A stretch of 64,000 nt of DNA from Methylotuvimicrobium alcaliphilum 20Z. Lineage in GTDB: Bacteria > Pseudomonadota > Gammaproteobacteria > Methylococcales > Methylomonadaceae. The notes under the pieces are model-generated. The model saw only the letters and a list, made by a program, of their open reading frames with translations. It was not told the origin of the DNA and did no database searches. The DNA lies in NCBI RefSeq assembly GCF_000968535.2, contig NC_016112.1, forward strand, positions 310,001-374,000, read 5' to 3'. Below are positions 16,701 through 24,147 of the stretch, piece by piece. The position numbers and the translations under genes were made by a program. Position 1 is the first letter of the stretch. The number at the start of each line of letters is the position of its first letter.

Positions 16701-17966
16701 CTGCTGGTCGACAAAGCGCCGAACGGCCCGAGCTTGATCATCGCGCCGACTTCGGTGTGCATGAACTGGGAAAGCGAAGCGCGCCGTTTCGCGCCGACGC
16801 TTAATCCCATTCTGTTCGGTAGCGGAGATCGTCAGCGTAAGCTCGACAGCCTGGGGTCTTTCGACTTGTTGATTTGCAGTTACGGATTGCTGCAACAAGA
16901 ACAAGCCGCCGAGATGCTCTCGAAAATCCCTTTTCAAATCGCGATACTCGACGAGGCGCAGGCGATCAAAAACATCGCAACGCGGCGCTCGCAAGGCGCG
17001 ATGAATTTACAGGCTGAATTCCGGGTGATCATGACCGGCACACCGCTGGAAAATCATCTCGGCGAATTATGGAATCTGTTTCGCTTTATCAATCCGGGGC
17101 TACTCGGTTCGCTGGAACAATTCAATAAACGCTTCGCGGGACCTATCGAGCGCGACCGCAGTCAAGAGGCGCGTCAGCAATTAAAGAAATTGATTCAGCC
17201 GTTCATTCTGCGCCGCACTAAAACCCAAGTTCTACAGGAGCTTCCGCCAAAGACCGAAATTCCGGTCTACGTTGAAATGAGCGGCGAGGAAATGGCGTTT
17301 TATGAGGCCTTGCGCCGCGAAAGTCTCGAAATTTTGAACAGCACCGGCAGTCAGGCCGGCGCCAAGCATTTGCAGATACTCGCCGCGATCACCAAATTGC
17401 GCCGCAGTTGTTGCAACACGCGGCTAGCCAATGCGGATATCGCACTGCCCAGTAGCAAATTGGCGGCATTCGGCGAAATCGTCGATGAATTGCTCGACAA
17501 CAAACACAAAGCTCTGGTGTTCAGTCAATTCGTCGACCATTTGCAATTGATCAAGGACTATATTGAACAGCGCGGTATCGGCTATCAATATCTGGACGGC
17601 AGCACGCAGGCCAAGGAGCGTAAAAAATGCGTCGATGCATTTCAGCGCGGCGATGGCGAATTGTTCTTAATCAGTCTAAAAGCCGGTGGCGTCGGTTTAA
17701 ATCTGACCGCGGCCGATTATGTGATTCACATGGACCCGTGGTGGAACCCGGCGGTCGAGGATCAAGCCTCGGACCGCGCGCACCGCATGGGCCAACAGCG
17801 GCCCGTAACGATTTACCGAATGATCGCGAAGAACACGATCGAGGAAAAAATCGTTGCACTGCACAGCCACAAGCGCGACTTGGCAGACAGTCTATTGGAA
17901 GGCGCGGACATCAGCGGAAAAATGTCGGCCGACGATTTGCTTGATTTGATGCGCGGGGAGGAGTAG
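13728..17966 (+). CDS. SNF2-family DNA-dependent ATPase (DEAD/DEAH helicase-like)
   Basis: The 1412-residue protein has a complete SNF2 motor in its last 450 residues: DDMGLGKTIQALALL (Walker A, about residue 980), LDEAQAIKN (motif II, about 1070), MTGTPLENHLGELWNL (motif III), then SLKAGGVGLNLTAADYVIHM and DRAHRMGQQRPVTIYRMI (motifs V and VI). The first 900 residues are not similar to anything I recognise and may hold a winged-helix segment near the N-terminus and a beta-rich substrate-binding region. Bacterial relatives are RapA-like or of unknown function; some belong to defence islands, but no defence partner is adjacent. Intact. Confidence 0.88.
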   Translation: MFNEQRSLLLEKYQNLTDSDKAVMQFLAVCHNYETASFIAQNLSKLGIRSDQGKPFTAVSIKPVLVALKNNRLLEVQAGKSGYRCNRLLAEPIARQLVEDKQFERYASLFDQPTPIAKKTSYVNQHQCLRDARISFHRGDYALVNQCLSIGNRYYYQYQLPDQIDVYLSWILNPLDIAWLKRRHPQMIDDLTGFIGLHQLVYLYHDPDIFNFLAKYASGDPDALLLKMAPRIYAELLLLRGDWDILSLGIAGSEDPELQALNAALAFLKGDFAGAIAQYETALKLIRKITGKKTVYFYGLAGIFYPLAILKCRDAHDKKLTTLLGQAIKLNGFWVNCYRYLEIFQKFLQGDLSQRDNAVFYNNIDPISKGYDDNGEPHSAIEFPKLILLFRLLVRSWMTDAPLSGYPVVSLEIVKNLYRRLADNGYRWPAAELAKLSGRAETLSSKSWDDGFLDSRPISLADLFASRPDWDLALDALLGLGNSGFQSGAVQTEKPTRMAWLVSFQEIYNMVLIEPREQKQQAKGGWSKGRAVSLKRLHTERDSFDYLSEHDSRICSTIKPYTETSGWYGSSIYYEFSEKMPLALVGHPLLFWSDSPNVRVEVVKGEPELRVSKAKGGKIKITFTPAPSHQQNIIISKETPTRLKMIELTADHHKIYQLLGPKGLEVPVTAQDRVLQTLTGISGLLTVQSDIGGSSSTAEQVESDATPRLHLLPLGEGLKAALLIRPFSTSGAYYQPGQGGASVFTEIDGKPLQAQRDLKLEKIRCEEVFSACPAIAEADRDDGGEYLLEDPEQCLELLLQLQSLPPDRVLLEWPEGVKFRLLGHSTGSGFNMQIKRDNDWFALQGELQVNEDTVIDIRQLLGLLGNRQGRFLQLQDGQFIALTDEFRRRLDDLKAYADLTGKKVRINPLAALTLEDWQDEAGFKADKHWQAHMQRLKAAREFQPVVPSTFQAELRDYQTDGYNWLARLAQWGVGACLADDMGLGKTIQALALLVDKAPNGPSLIIAPTSVCMNWESEARRFAPTLNPILFGSGDRQRKLDSLGSFDLLICSYGLLQQEQAAEMLSKIPFQIAILDEAQAIKNIATRRSQGAMNLQAEFRVIMTGTPLENHLGELWNLFRFINPGLLGSLEQFNKRFAGPIERDRSQEARQQLKKLIQPFILRRTKTQVLQELPPKTEIPVYVEMSGEEMAFYEALRRESLEILNSTGSQAGAKHLQILAAITKLRRSCCNTRLANADIALPSSKLAAFGEIVDELLDNKHKALVFSQFVDHLQLIKDYIEQRGIGYQYLDGSTQAKERKKCVDAFQRGDGELFLISLKAGGVGLNLTAADYVIHMDPWWNPAVEDQASDRAHRMGQQRPVTIYRMIAKNTIEEKIVALHSHKRDLADSLLEGADISGKMSADDLLDLMRGEE

Positions 17967-18007
17967 GGATTGCCGGAATCCGGTTGCCATTTTGCAAAAA
18001 CGAATCA

Positions 18008-18724
18008 TCAACTCTTTACCTCTTTCGCTTGTTCGGTTTCAACTTCGTGCCCGCAGGCGTGGCAGAATTTTTGATCTTCCTGTAATGCTTCGCCGCAGGC
18101 CGAACAGCTGAACTCCTTGTGCTTAGGATGACCGCAGTGACAGCAAAATTTGGCGCTTCGTGACGATAACTGCCCGCATTCGGGGCAAGCGCTGGTGCGC
18201 AGGCTCGGCAGCGCCGGCAAGGTTTCTTTTGCTTCCTCGATCGAGTCGATCAAATAGGGGGCATTCTGAAAGGCAACCCATACCAACCAAATGCCTATCA
18301 GTACGATCAATAGAATCGCGATGCCGAAATAGAACGATTTACCTGATGCGCCGACGAAAAGCCCCAAGACCTTCCAAATGACGCCTTGTCCGATAATGAC
18401 GATGACCAACAAAGCCGCCGGGACGCTGATCGCTTTGACAAAAAATAGCGCGCCGCCGGTTTTCGGGAGTGCCGCGATCGCATTCACGGCAAAAAGATAA
18501 AACAAAATCAGTGCAGTCATTTGCGTGACGAACAGCACCAAATCCGTCGCCGCCAATCGATCAGCGATGACCAACCGTGACATGATCGGCAATAGGCTTA
18601 TTAAATAACCGACTAGCAGCACGATCAGAGTCGTTATCAGATATTGCGCGGCACGATAACCGCCGCTGCTTTTGAATGAGGGCATGATTTCCACGGTAAA
18701 CCTCCCGGTCGATTGAAAACTCAA
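18008..18724 (-). CDS. Membrane protein with C-terminal zinc ribbons
   Basis: The 238-residue protein has about four hydrophobic segments (LITTLIVLLVGYLISLLP, LVLFVTQMTALILFYLFAV, VPAALLVIVIIGQGVIW, FYFGIAILLIVLIGIWLVWV) followed by two or more zinc-ribbon motifs: CPECGQLS and CCHCGHPK, then CSACGEAL and CHACGHEV. The zinc ribbons would face the cytoplasm. Function is unknown; zinc-ribbon membrane proteins of this kind are often annotated as double zinc ribbon domain proteins. It is convergent with the SNF2 gene. Confidence 0.75.
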   Translation of the reverse strand: MSFQSTGRFTVEIMPSFKSSGGYRAAQYLITTLIVLLVGYLISLLPIMSRLVIADRLAATDLVLFVTQMTALILFYLFAVNAIAALPKTGGALFFVKAISVPAALLVIVIIGQGVIWKVLGLFVGASGKSFYFGIAILLIVLIGIWLVWVAFQNAPYLIDSIEEAKETLPALPSLRTSACPECGQLSSRSAKFCCHCGHPKHKEFSCSACGEALQEDQKFCHACGHEVETEQAKEVKS

Positions 18725-18951
18725 AGTATTAACCTATAAAAGCGTTTTGTCCACGAAACACACGAAAATTACGTAAATATTCAATTAGTTATACTTTCCA
18801 AGTTGCTTACCCAATGGGTGGGTCAGGGGAGTTTCTGTAACCGTATGATTACTTTCGTGTCTTCCATGATTTTCTGGACTAACTGCCGAATTTAGGATAA
18901 TCGAAAATTAACCCGCCGGCGCCCGCTTTTCGCGAATGCACATAAGAATGT
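18725..18951. other. Intergenic with degenerate repeats
   Basis: GTCCACGAAACACACGAAAA at 18750-18769 and CTTTCGTGTCTTCCATGATT near 18853 are inverted relatives of each other, a common type of degenerate intergenic repeat. No gene. Confidence 0.4.
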
Positions 18952-18957
18952 TATAAT
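18952..18957 (+). promoter_or_regulatory. -10 element of the lipoprotein gene
   Basis: TATAAT 35 bases before the ATG of the lipoprotein gene; the -35 region (TTCGCG, 17 bases upstream) is poor. AGGAG lies about eight bases before the start. Confidence 0.4.
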
Positions 18958-18991
18958 ACTGTTCATATATGACTAATTTAGGAGAATTTCT

Positions 18992-19360
18992 ATGAGTTTT
19001 TTAATTCGCTCTCTTTTTCCTATTGCTTTTGCTTCTGCAATTGCCCTTTCGGGTTGCGCTAGCGAACCGACGGTTGCCGATTTGATGCGGGAGCATGCCG
19101 AGACAGCTAAGTCCGAATCCGAATTAAAAACGCGTTTATCCGGCGAATGGGAAAGAGGGTCGAAATTGTTGTCTTCAGGGGAAAAGAAAGTGTCTAAGGG
19201 CAACGAAGTGATCGAAGATGCCCAAAAAGACCTGAAAAAAGGGCAAGACATGGTTAGCGAAGGCTATAAAGAAATCGAAGAAGGCCGTTCGCTGATGCGC
19301 ATGAGCGAACAGCTATTTCGCGAGAAATACCCTACGCTAAAGCTTGAAACAGGCAAGTAA
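18992..19360 (+). CDS. Small periplasmic lipoprotein, coiled coil
   Basis: The 122-residue protein has a signal peptide ending in a lipobox (IALSGC, Cys about 24), so it is probably lipid-anchored. The rest is a charged helical repeat (EKKVSKGNEVIEDAQKDLKK, GQDMVSEGYKEIEEGRSLMR) with period-like Gly-Glu spacing. Function is unknown. The start is supported by AGGAG and an upstream TATAAT. A terminator follows. Confidence 0.75.
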   Translation: MSFLIRSLFPIAFASAIALSGCASEPTVADLMREHAETAKSESELKTRLSGEWERGSKLLSSGEKKVSKGNEVIEDAQKDLKKGQDMVSEGYKEIEEGRSLMRMSEQLFREKYPTLKLETGK

Positions 19361-19382
19361 TGTCATCAGTCAATAGCCAAAT

Positions 19383-19405
19383 AAGGTGCGCGTCGCGCAC
19401 CTTTT
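19383..19405 (+). terminator. Rho-independent terminator
   Basis: AAGGTGCGCG and CGCGCACCTT form an almost perfect GC-rich hairpin followed by a short T run, 22 bases after the lipoprotein stop. Confidence 0.7.
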
Positions 19406-19468
19406 CACAGCGTCAAGCCCAGTAAGTCGTCTTCCCGGTGCACTTGCGCACCCTACATTAAAGCCGCA

Positions 19469-20980
19469 TCAGTCGGTTTTCCTATCCAATCTGCGGTAAC
19501 CGATCGCCTCGCTCAAATGAACAATTTCTATCGTGTCGGAACCGGCTAGGTCGGCAATCGTTCTTGCGACCTTGAGAATACGGTGATAGGCGCGATGCGA
19601 CAACCCAAACTTATCCATGGCTTGTTCGAGCAGTTCATGGCCTTGATCGGATAATCGGCAATGCTGTTTGACTTCGCGTGCGCTGAGTGCCGCATTGGTT
19701 TTTCCTTGACGCGACAACGCGATATTTCGTGCCGTAACTACACGTGCTCTGATTTGCGCGCTGTTTTCTTCGCCTTCCTCCGAACCTTTTCGCAGCACCT
19801 CGCGAGACACTCTCGGCACCTCCAGGTGCATATCGATACGATCGAGCAACGGCCCTGAAATGCGGGCACGGTATCGTGCAACTTGTTCTATCGAACAATG
19901 GCAACGTCCGGACGGATCTCCCAGATAACCGCATGGACATGGATTCATCGCGGCAATCAATTGAAATCGTGCCGGAAATTCGGCTTGCCGAGCTGCACGC
20001 GAAATACTGATATGACCGGTTTCGAGCGGTTCACGTAAGACTTCCAGAACCCTACGGTCGAATTCGGGCAATTCGTCCAAAAACAAAGTGCCGTTATGAG
20101 CCAACGAAATTTCTCCCGGCTTCGGATTGCCGCCGCCACCGACCAACGCCGCAGCCGATGCGGTATGATGCGGCGCTCGAAACGGCGGTTTCAACCAATT
20201 GGCAACATCGAGACCTTTGTCGCTAATCGATGCAATCGCGGCGGTTTCTTGAGCCTGCTGTTCGGTCAGCGGCGGCAGAATCGTCGGCAAGCGCGCGGCC
20301 AGCATCGATTTACCGGTGCCGGGCGGTCCGAGCATGATCAAATTATGCGCACCGGATGCGGCGATTTCGAAGGCACGCTTGACATGATATTGACCGTGTA
20401 CATCGGAAAAGTCGACCGATTCCGTTTCCGCCGGTAATACGAGGGTTTCTTCGTCGATGACGATCGATTTCTGTCCGTTCAGGTGCGCGCACACTTCAAG
20501 CAAATGATTGGCCGGCAACAGATCGATGTCTTTGATCAAGGCCGCTTCGGCGCAATTTTCTTTAGGCAGAATTAGCGGTTTTCCGCTGTTCCGGGTTTGT
20601 ATCGCTATCGGTAAAACTCCGCTGACCGGACGCAACTCGCCGCCAAGCGACAGTTCGCCGACACATTCGACTTCCGCTAGGCGGCCGACTGGAATTTGCC
20701 CTGATGCCGCAAGAATTCCCAAAGCGATTGCCAAATCGAAACGCCCGCCTTCCTTCGGTAAATCGGCCGGAGCCAGATTGATCGTGACGCGCTGCATCGG
20801 AAATTCGAAATATGAATTGATGATCGCGCCGCGCACACGATCCCGGCTTTCCTTGACCGCCGTTTCGGGTAAACCGACGATATTGAGCGCGGGTAGTCCG
20901 CTCGTAACATGGACTTCCACCGTCACCAACGGCGCATCGATTCCGGAACGGCCGCGGCTATAGGCTACGGCTAATGTCAT
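19469..20980 (-). CDS. comM: YifB/ComM family Mg chelatase-like AAA+ ATPase
   Basis: The 503-residue protein has the N-terminal ChlI domain (VTVEVHVTSGLPALNIVGLP, RVTINLAPADLPKEGGRFDL), the AAA+ Walker A MLGPPGTGKSMLA near 219, Walker B LFLDELPEF near 302 and a zinc-binding loop CPCGYLGDPSGRCHC. ComM is a hexameric helicase that promotes branch migration during natural transformation (established in Vibrio and Acinetobacter). Length and motifs are complete. It lies downstream of ubiK on the same strand. Confidence 0.9.
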   Translation of the reverse strand: MTLAVAYSRGRSGIDAPLVTVEVHVTSGLPALNIVGLPETAVKESRDRVRGAIINSYFEFPMQRVTINLAPADLPKEGGRFDLAIALGILAASGQIPVGRLAEVECVGELSLGGELRPVSGVLPIAIQTRNSGKPLILPKENCAEAALIKDIDLLPANHLLEVCAHLNGQKSIVIDEETLVLPAETESVDFSDVHGQYHVKRAFEIAASGAHNLIMLGPPGTGKSMLAARLPTILPPLTEQQAQETAAIASISDKGLDVANWLKPPFRAPHHTASAAALVGGGGNPKPGEISLAHNGTLFLDELPEFDRRVLEVLREPLETGHISISRAARQAEFPARFQLIAAMNPCPCGYLGDPSGRCHCSIEQVARYRARISGPLLDRIDMHLEVPRVSREVLRKGSEEGEENSAQIRARVVTARNIALSRQGKTNAALSAREVKQHCRLSDQGHELLEQAMDKFGLSHRAYHRILKVARTIADLAGSDTIEIVHLSEAIGYRRLDRKTD

Positions 20981-20992
20981 AAATAATTTGAA

Positions 20993-21027
20993 GAAAAAAG
21001 CCGAATTTTTAGCGAAAAACCGGCTTG
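20993..21027 (-). terminator. Terminator after ubiK
   Basis: On the minus strand AAGCCG, 17-base AT-rich loop, CGGCTTTTTTC. The hairpin and T run lie between ubiK and comM, so comM probably has its own promoter. Confidence 0.5.
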
Positions 21028-21159
21028 AAAGGATCGCTGTTAATTATCCTAGAAAAAGCATTCACCATGAAGATCGCGAAGAATAAGAAGTTTTAAGGCA
21101 AGCCCTTGAAAGACTTAATTAACTTTATATTCCTCATGGTTAAGCTGCGGAATTTTGTA

Positions 21160-21432
21160 TTATGAATTAACTTGATCGGATGGATTTTGATTAAGCTGTT
21201 TTTCCAGCGCGGCAACACGAATCTCCAAATCTTCGAGTTTCGTTCGTGTTTTAGTTAATACGGCTTTTTGAACTTCAAACTCTTCGCGGGTGACTAGGTC
21301 CAGTTTGCCGAGAGTGCCTTGTAAAACAGCATGGAAGTTTTTTTCCATATCTTCTTTCAAATGGGACAAACCGGGCGGCATGGCATTCGCCAGGCGGTTA
21401 GCGATATCGTCAATGGCTTTGGGATCGAACAT
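21160..21432 (-). CDS. ubiK: Ubiquinone biosynthesis accessory factor UbiK (YqiC)
   Basis: The 90-residue protein has the UbiK/BMFP pattern: FDPKAIDDIANRLANAMPPG, then VTREEFEVQKAVLTKTRTKL and a C-terminal coiled coil. UbiK helps assemble the soluble Ubi complex for aerobic ubiquinone synthesis (established in E. coli). Length is normal. A terminator follows. Confidence 0.9.
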   Translation of the reverse strand: MFDPKAIDDIANRLANAMPPGLSHLKEDMEKNFHAVLQGTLGKLDLVTREEFEVQKAVLTKTRTKLEDLEIRVAALEKQLNQNPSDQVNS

Positions 21433-21553
21433 AGTAATACCTCATAAATAATTAAGTGATAACTACTCAGCAAGAGCGTTATCATAGATTTGACCATAAA
21501 TTAAGCAGGATGCAAATTCTTTCACCGATACTATCGTAAAAAATGGTAATAAA
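21433..21553. other. ubiK leader, no gene
   Basis: AT-rich leader and promoter region of ubiK; no separate gene or RNA recognised. Confidence 0.35.
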
Positions 21554-21725
21554 TATACCCATCGTAAATCAAAATTTGGCGCCGGGGTGCCCGTCAAAGG
21601 ACGCTGTGAACCCAGCACCTAAATTCCATAGGTCTTTGGCAATAATTCAAAATCATGGCTTATTTAGGTGCTGGGTGAATACGTCCATATAGGCTCTATG
21701 CCTGCCCTCTACCCGGATCGAATTA
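21554..21725. mobile_element. Miniature element type 1 with nested 65-bp type 2 element
   Basis: Begins TATACCCATCGTAAATCAAA, the right-type terminal repeat. Bases 21611-21675 are the nested palindrome (CCCAGCACCTAAATTCC to ATTTAGGTGCTGGG) with TGAA at 21607-21610 and 21676-21679. The opposite end (AAGTGCGAAAGGTATA) is missing, so the copy is truncated near 21725. Confidence 0.7.
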
Positions 21726-22078
21726 TTCGGCATGTAGTTAAGATCGGAGTGGTTACCAGGGCATACGCATCAAGCTAAAAACGGCCAACCCACATCCACT
21801 CTTTCTCAAGTTGCTATAAAGCATGTAGCCCGTATGCAGCGTAGCGCAACGGGAATGGCGTGGCTCCGAGCTTCCCAAGCAAAGAATGGCTGTGAAAATA
21901 TCGGTGAATACACCATAAAAAATTTATTCACCATGAAAAACATGAATGCAATGAATAAAAAGACTATAAAATCAACAATCTAATTCTTCATGTGACTTCA
22001 TGCTCTTCATGGTTATTTAGCAATATTGAATACTTTCACAGTCTCAAAGAGCTTAGGAAACAGCGGACTCTTACTCAA
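21726..22078. other. Intergenic, degenerate repeats
   Basis: Contains TTCACCATGAAAAACATGAA and CATGCTCTTCATGGTT, imperfect inverted fragments seen also near 21061. No gene or RNA. Confidence 0.4.
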
Positions 22079-22654
22079 TCACCTATTATTACCTTCAAAC
22101 AGAACATGCTCACGGCAAATCTTCAAGGCTTCCTGCTGATTCAGCGGCTGTTGCATTAAATCGCAGTGATAATGTTGGTCGAGCTCTGAAAAATAATAGC
22201 ATGTGTAACAGACGCCAAAACTTTTTAAATTGTTGCTTTTTTGCAATGCCAACAGTGTCGACAGCAATGCCTGGTTTAGCGCATCAAACTGTTCCTTAGG
22301 AATCGCTTGCTCGGCAGCAGGATAAATGTCATAAGATTGCATTTCCTTTAAAACAGACTCACCGGCTGCTGAAAGACGCAAATGCAAGATACGCCGGTCT
22401 TGATCGTTCGGTTTTTTTTCGATATAACCTTTTCGCTCGAGCACTTGTAACGATTGCGAAACCGTGCCTTTGGTCAGGCCGAAATATTCGGCGACAGCGG
22501 CAGGCGTGTCGCTCATGTTATTGCATTGAGCTAAATAATCAATAATTTGTCCTTGTATCGGTTGCAAACCCAGCGAGGTGTATTTTTTTCGTTCTTCCGA
22601 ACGCACCAGCGTGCTGATCCTGTCGATCAATTTAAACGTGTTTAATTCCTGCAT
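22079..22654 (-). CDS. MarR family regulator with C-terminal cysteine cluster
   Basis: The 191-residue protein has a MarR winged helix (about 35-100: TPAAVAEYFGLTKGTVSQSL, RKGYIEKKPNDQDRRIL). It carries a C-terminal extension with Cys149, Cys152, Cys164 and Cys180 (CYTCYYF, YHCDLM, ALKICREH). The cysteine spacing suggests a metal- or redox-sensing site; standard MarR proteins are about 140-150 residues and lack it. Target genes are unknown; no adjacent transporter or enzyme is co-oriented. Intact. Confidence 0.8.
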   Translation of the reverse strand: MQELNTFKLIDRISTLVRSEERKKYTSLGLQPIQGQIIDYLAQCNNMSDTPAAVAEYFGLTKGTVSQSLQVLERKGYIEKKPNDQDRRILHLRLSAAGESVLKEMQSYDIYPAAEQAIPKEQFDALNQALLSTLLALQKSNNLKSFGVCYTCYYFSELDQHYHCDLMQQPLNQQEALKICREHVLFEGNNR

Positions 22655-22830
22655 GGTTAGTATTTGGTAAGTTGCCGCGAGAGCGATTTTATTTGTTTAC
22701 GGCATTATATACTTCGCGCGGTCACATTTGCTGTTAAGTTGACGCGCTCTGTTGCCCGATGGTTGTGTTGCCTACATGGATGTAGGTACGGGGCGTGAGC
22801 AGGAGCAGATGCTTTGCGAAAAAAATTACA
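22655..22830. other. Intergenic upstream of the MarR gene
   Basis: No gene. The promoter for the MarR gene should lie here. Confidence 0.35.
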
Positions 22831-22860
22831 TATACCCGTCGTAGATCAAAATTCGGCGCA
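22831..22860. repeat. Solitary end of a type 1 miniature element
   Basis: TATACCCGTCGTAGATCAAA followed by ATTCGGCGC is the right-type terminal repeat without the rest of the element. Confidence 0.6.
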
Positions 22861-23060
22861 AACATGACCGAACGAATTATACCGATTACAAAGGGGGTTT
22901 CGGTATTCGCTCTACGATGAGGGCAGGAGGGGCGAGGTGAAACCTGCTTATTTCATGTTTCACTCACCTAGTGAGATGTCATTCACATAGCTGAACAATA
23001 AGCCTTCCTTGCCTCGTCATTTGAATTATCATGTTCGATAAAGAAACGAAATCACCGGTA

Positions 23061-23218
23061 TATACCTTTCGCACTTCAAATTTCGGCAGTGCCAGAGGAG
23101 GCGCCTGGGTGTCCGATAAAGGCTTTGCCAGCATGGATCTGGCATAGAGCCTACATGGAGGTATTCACGGCGTCCTTTAGCGGATACCCAGGCGCCGAAT
23201 TTTGAGCTACGACGGATA
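23061..23218. mobile_element. Miniature element type 1, empty form (no nested insert)
   Basis: TATACCTTTCGCACTTCAAA at one end and GGCGCCGAATTTTGAGCTAC at the other. The middle GTATTCACGGCGTCC has no type 2 insert, so it represents the uninterrupted site compared with the copies at 21554 and 23767. About 158 bp, non-coding; it is close to the copy inserted in hsdS. Confidence 0.75.
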
Positions 23219-23287
23219 AAGACATGCGTCGAGTTAAGGATCCGAAACGGTCTCATTACTGGGCAAAATCTTCATGGAGAACAGACT

Positions 23288-23713
23288 ATGCGCCTTATAC
23301 TAGTCAGAATACCTGCCGAGACAAATCAGCAGGATATCAAGCGTTTTTTTGAACCTCTACTTAAACGAAGTTTTTTTGTCAAAAAAAAGAGCCTCAGAAA
23401 TATTGAAATATTGAAACTGCATGATTCCAGCACTAATTCCACCGAATATCACGCACTAGTGACTATAGAGCCCGATTCGTTTGCTAAACGGGCGATATTG
23501 AAATTGAATCGAAAACCGATCAACGGTAAGCATATTGCTGTCAGGGAATATCACAATCGCTATTGGCATAACGACCTACGGCAACAAAATAACACTTTAA
23601 ATCCTAATACGCCCAATAGACGCATTATGGATAGGCGGCGCAAAAATTTACGCGTATTAGAGAGCGATGATATTCGTATTACCGGACATAAAAATTTTCA
23701 CCGTACTTTTTAA
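23288..23713 (+). CDS. Putative RRM-type RNA-binding protein
   Basis: The 141-residue protein starts ATG with GGAG nine bases upstream. Its first 90 residues could form an RNA recognition motif (beta1 LILVRIPAE, helix QQDIKRFFEPLL, later HALVTIEPDSFAKRAILKLN and GKHIAVREYHNR). The C-terminal part is rich in Arg and Asn (NRRIMDRRRKNLRV), likely RNA binding. Similar small RRM-like proteins occur in gamma-proteobacterial methanotrophs. Function unknown. Confidence 0.5.
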   Translation: MRLILVRIPAETNQQDIKRFFEPLLKRSFFVKKKSLRNIEILKLHDSSTNSTEYHALVTIEPDSFAKRAILKLNRKPINGKHIAVREYHNRYWHNDLRQQNNTLNPNTPNRRIMDRRRKNLRVLESDDIRITGHKNFHRTF

Positions 23714-23766
23714 TGTAAAAAAATTTCGGCATAAGCCATGTCCCCTTAGAAATCAATGTCTGACAC

Positions 23767-24066
23767 TATACCTTTCGCACTTCAAATTTCGGCAATGTCC
23801 GAGGAGGCGTCGGGGGTTTTCGATCCCTCACCTAACGCTAGGTGAGGGATCGGCATGGAGCTGGCATAGAGCCTACAGGATGTATTCACCCAGCGCCTAA
23901 ATTCCATAGCCCATTGGCCATGGTTAATAGCCTTAGATAATTTATCCAGCACCTAAATAAGCCATGATTTTGAATCATTGCCAAAGACCTATGGAATTTA
24001 GGTGCTGGGTTCACGGCGTCCTTTGACGGGCACACCAAGGCCGAATTTTAATATACGATGGGTATA
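23767..24066. mobile_element. Miniature element type 1 with 121-bp nested insert
   Basis: Terminal repeats TATACCTTTCGCACTTCAAA and CGATGGGTATA. Bases 23889-24009 are a nested insert of two type 2 units flanked by TTCA (23885-23888 and 24010-24013), the complement of the TGAA seen in opposite-orientation copies. A CCCTCACCTA/TAGGTGAGGG palindrome lies at 23825-23849. The element ends 82 bases before acnA. Confidence 0.75.
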
Positions 24067-24147
24067 TAACGATAAAGCGGTGTCATATCCGATAGAAGTG
24101 TGGTATACAAAAAATTAAATTCCCGACTTCGAAGGAGGGTATCCGCC

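Noticed and set aside
23029-23256. 75-codon minus-strand open frame
   Set aside because: It lies almost wholly in the miniature element at 23061-23218; not conserved coding.
21554-24066. CRISPR array from the closely spaced repeats
   Set aside because: Repeat spacing is irregular and the units are miniature elements with inverted ends, not direct repeats with spacers.
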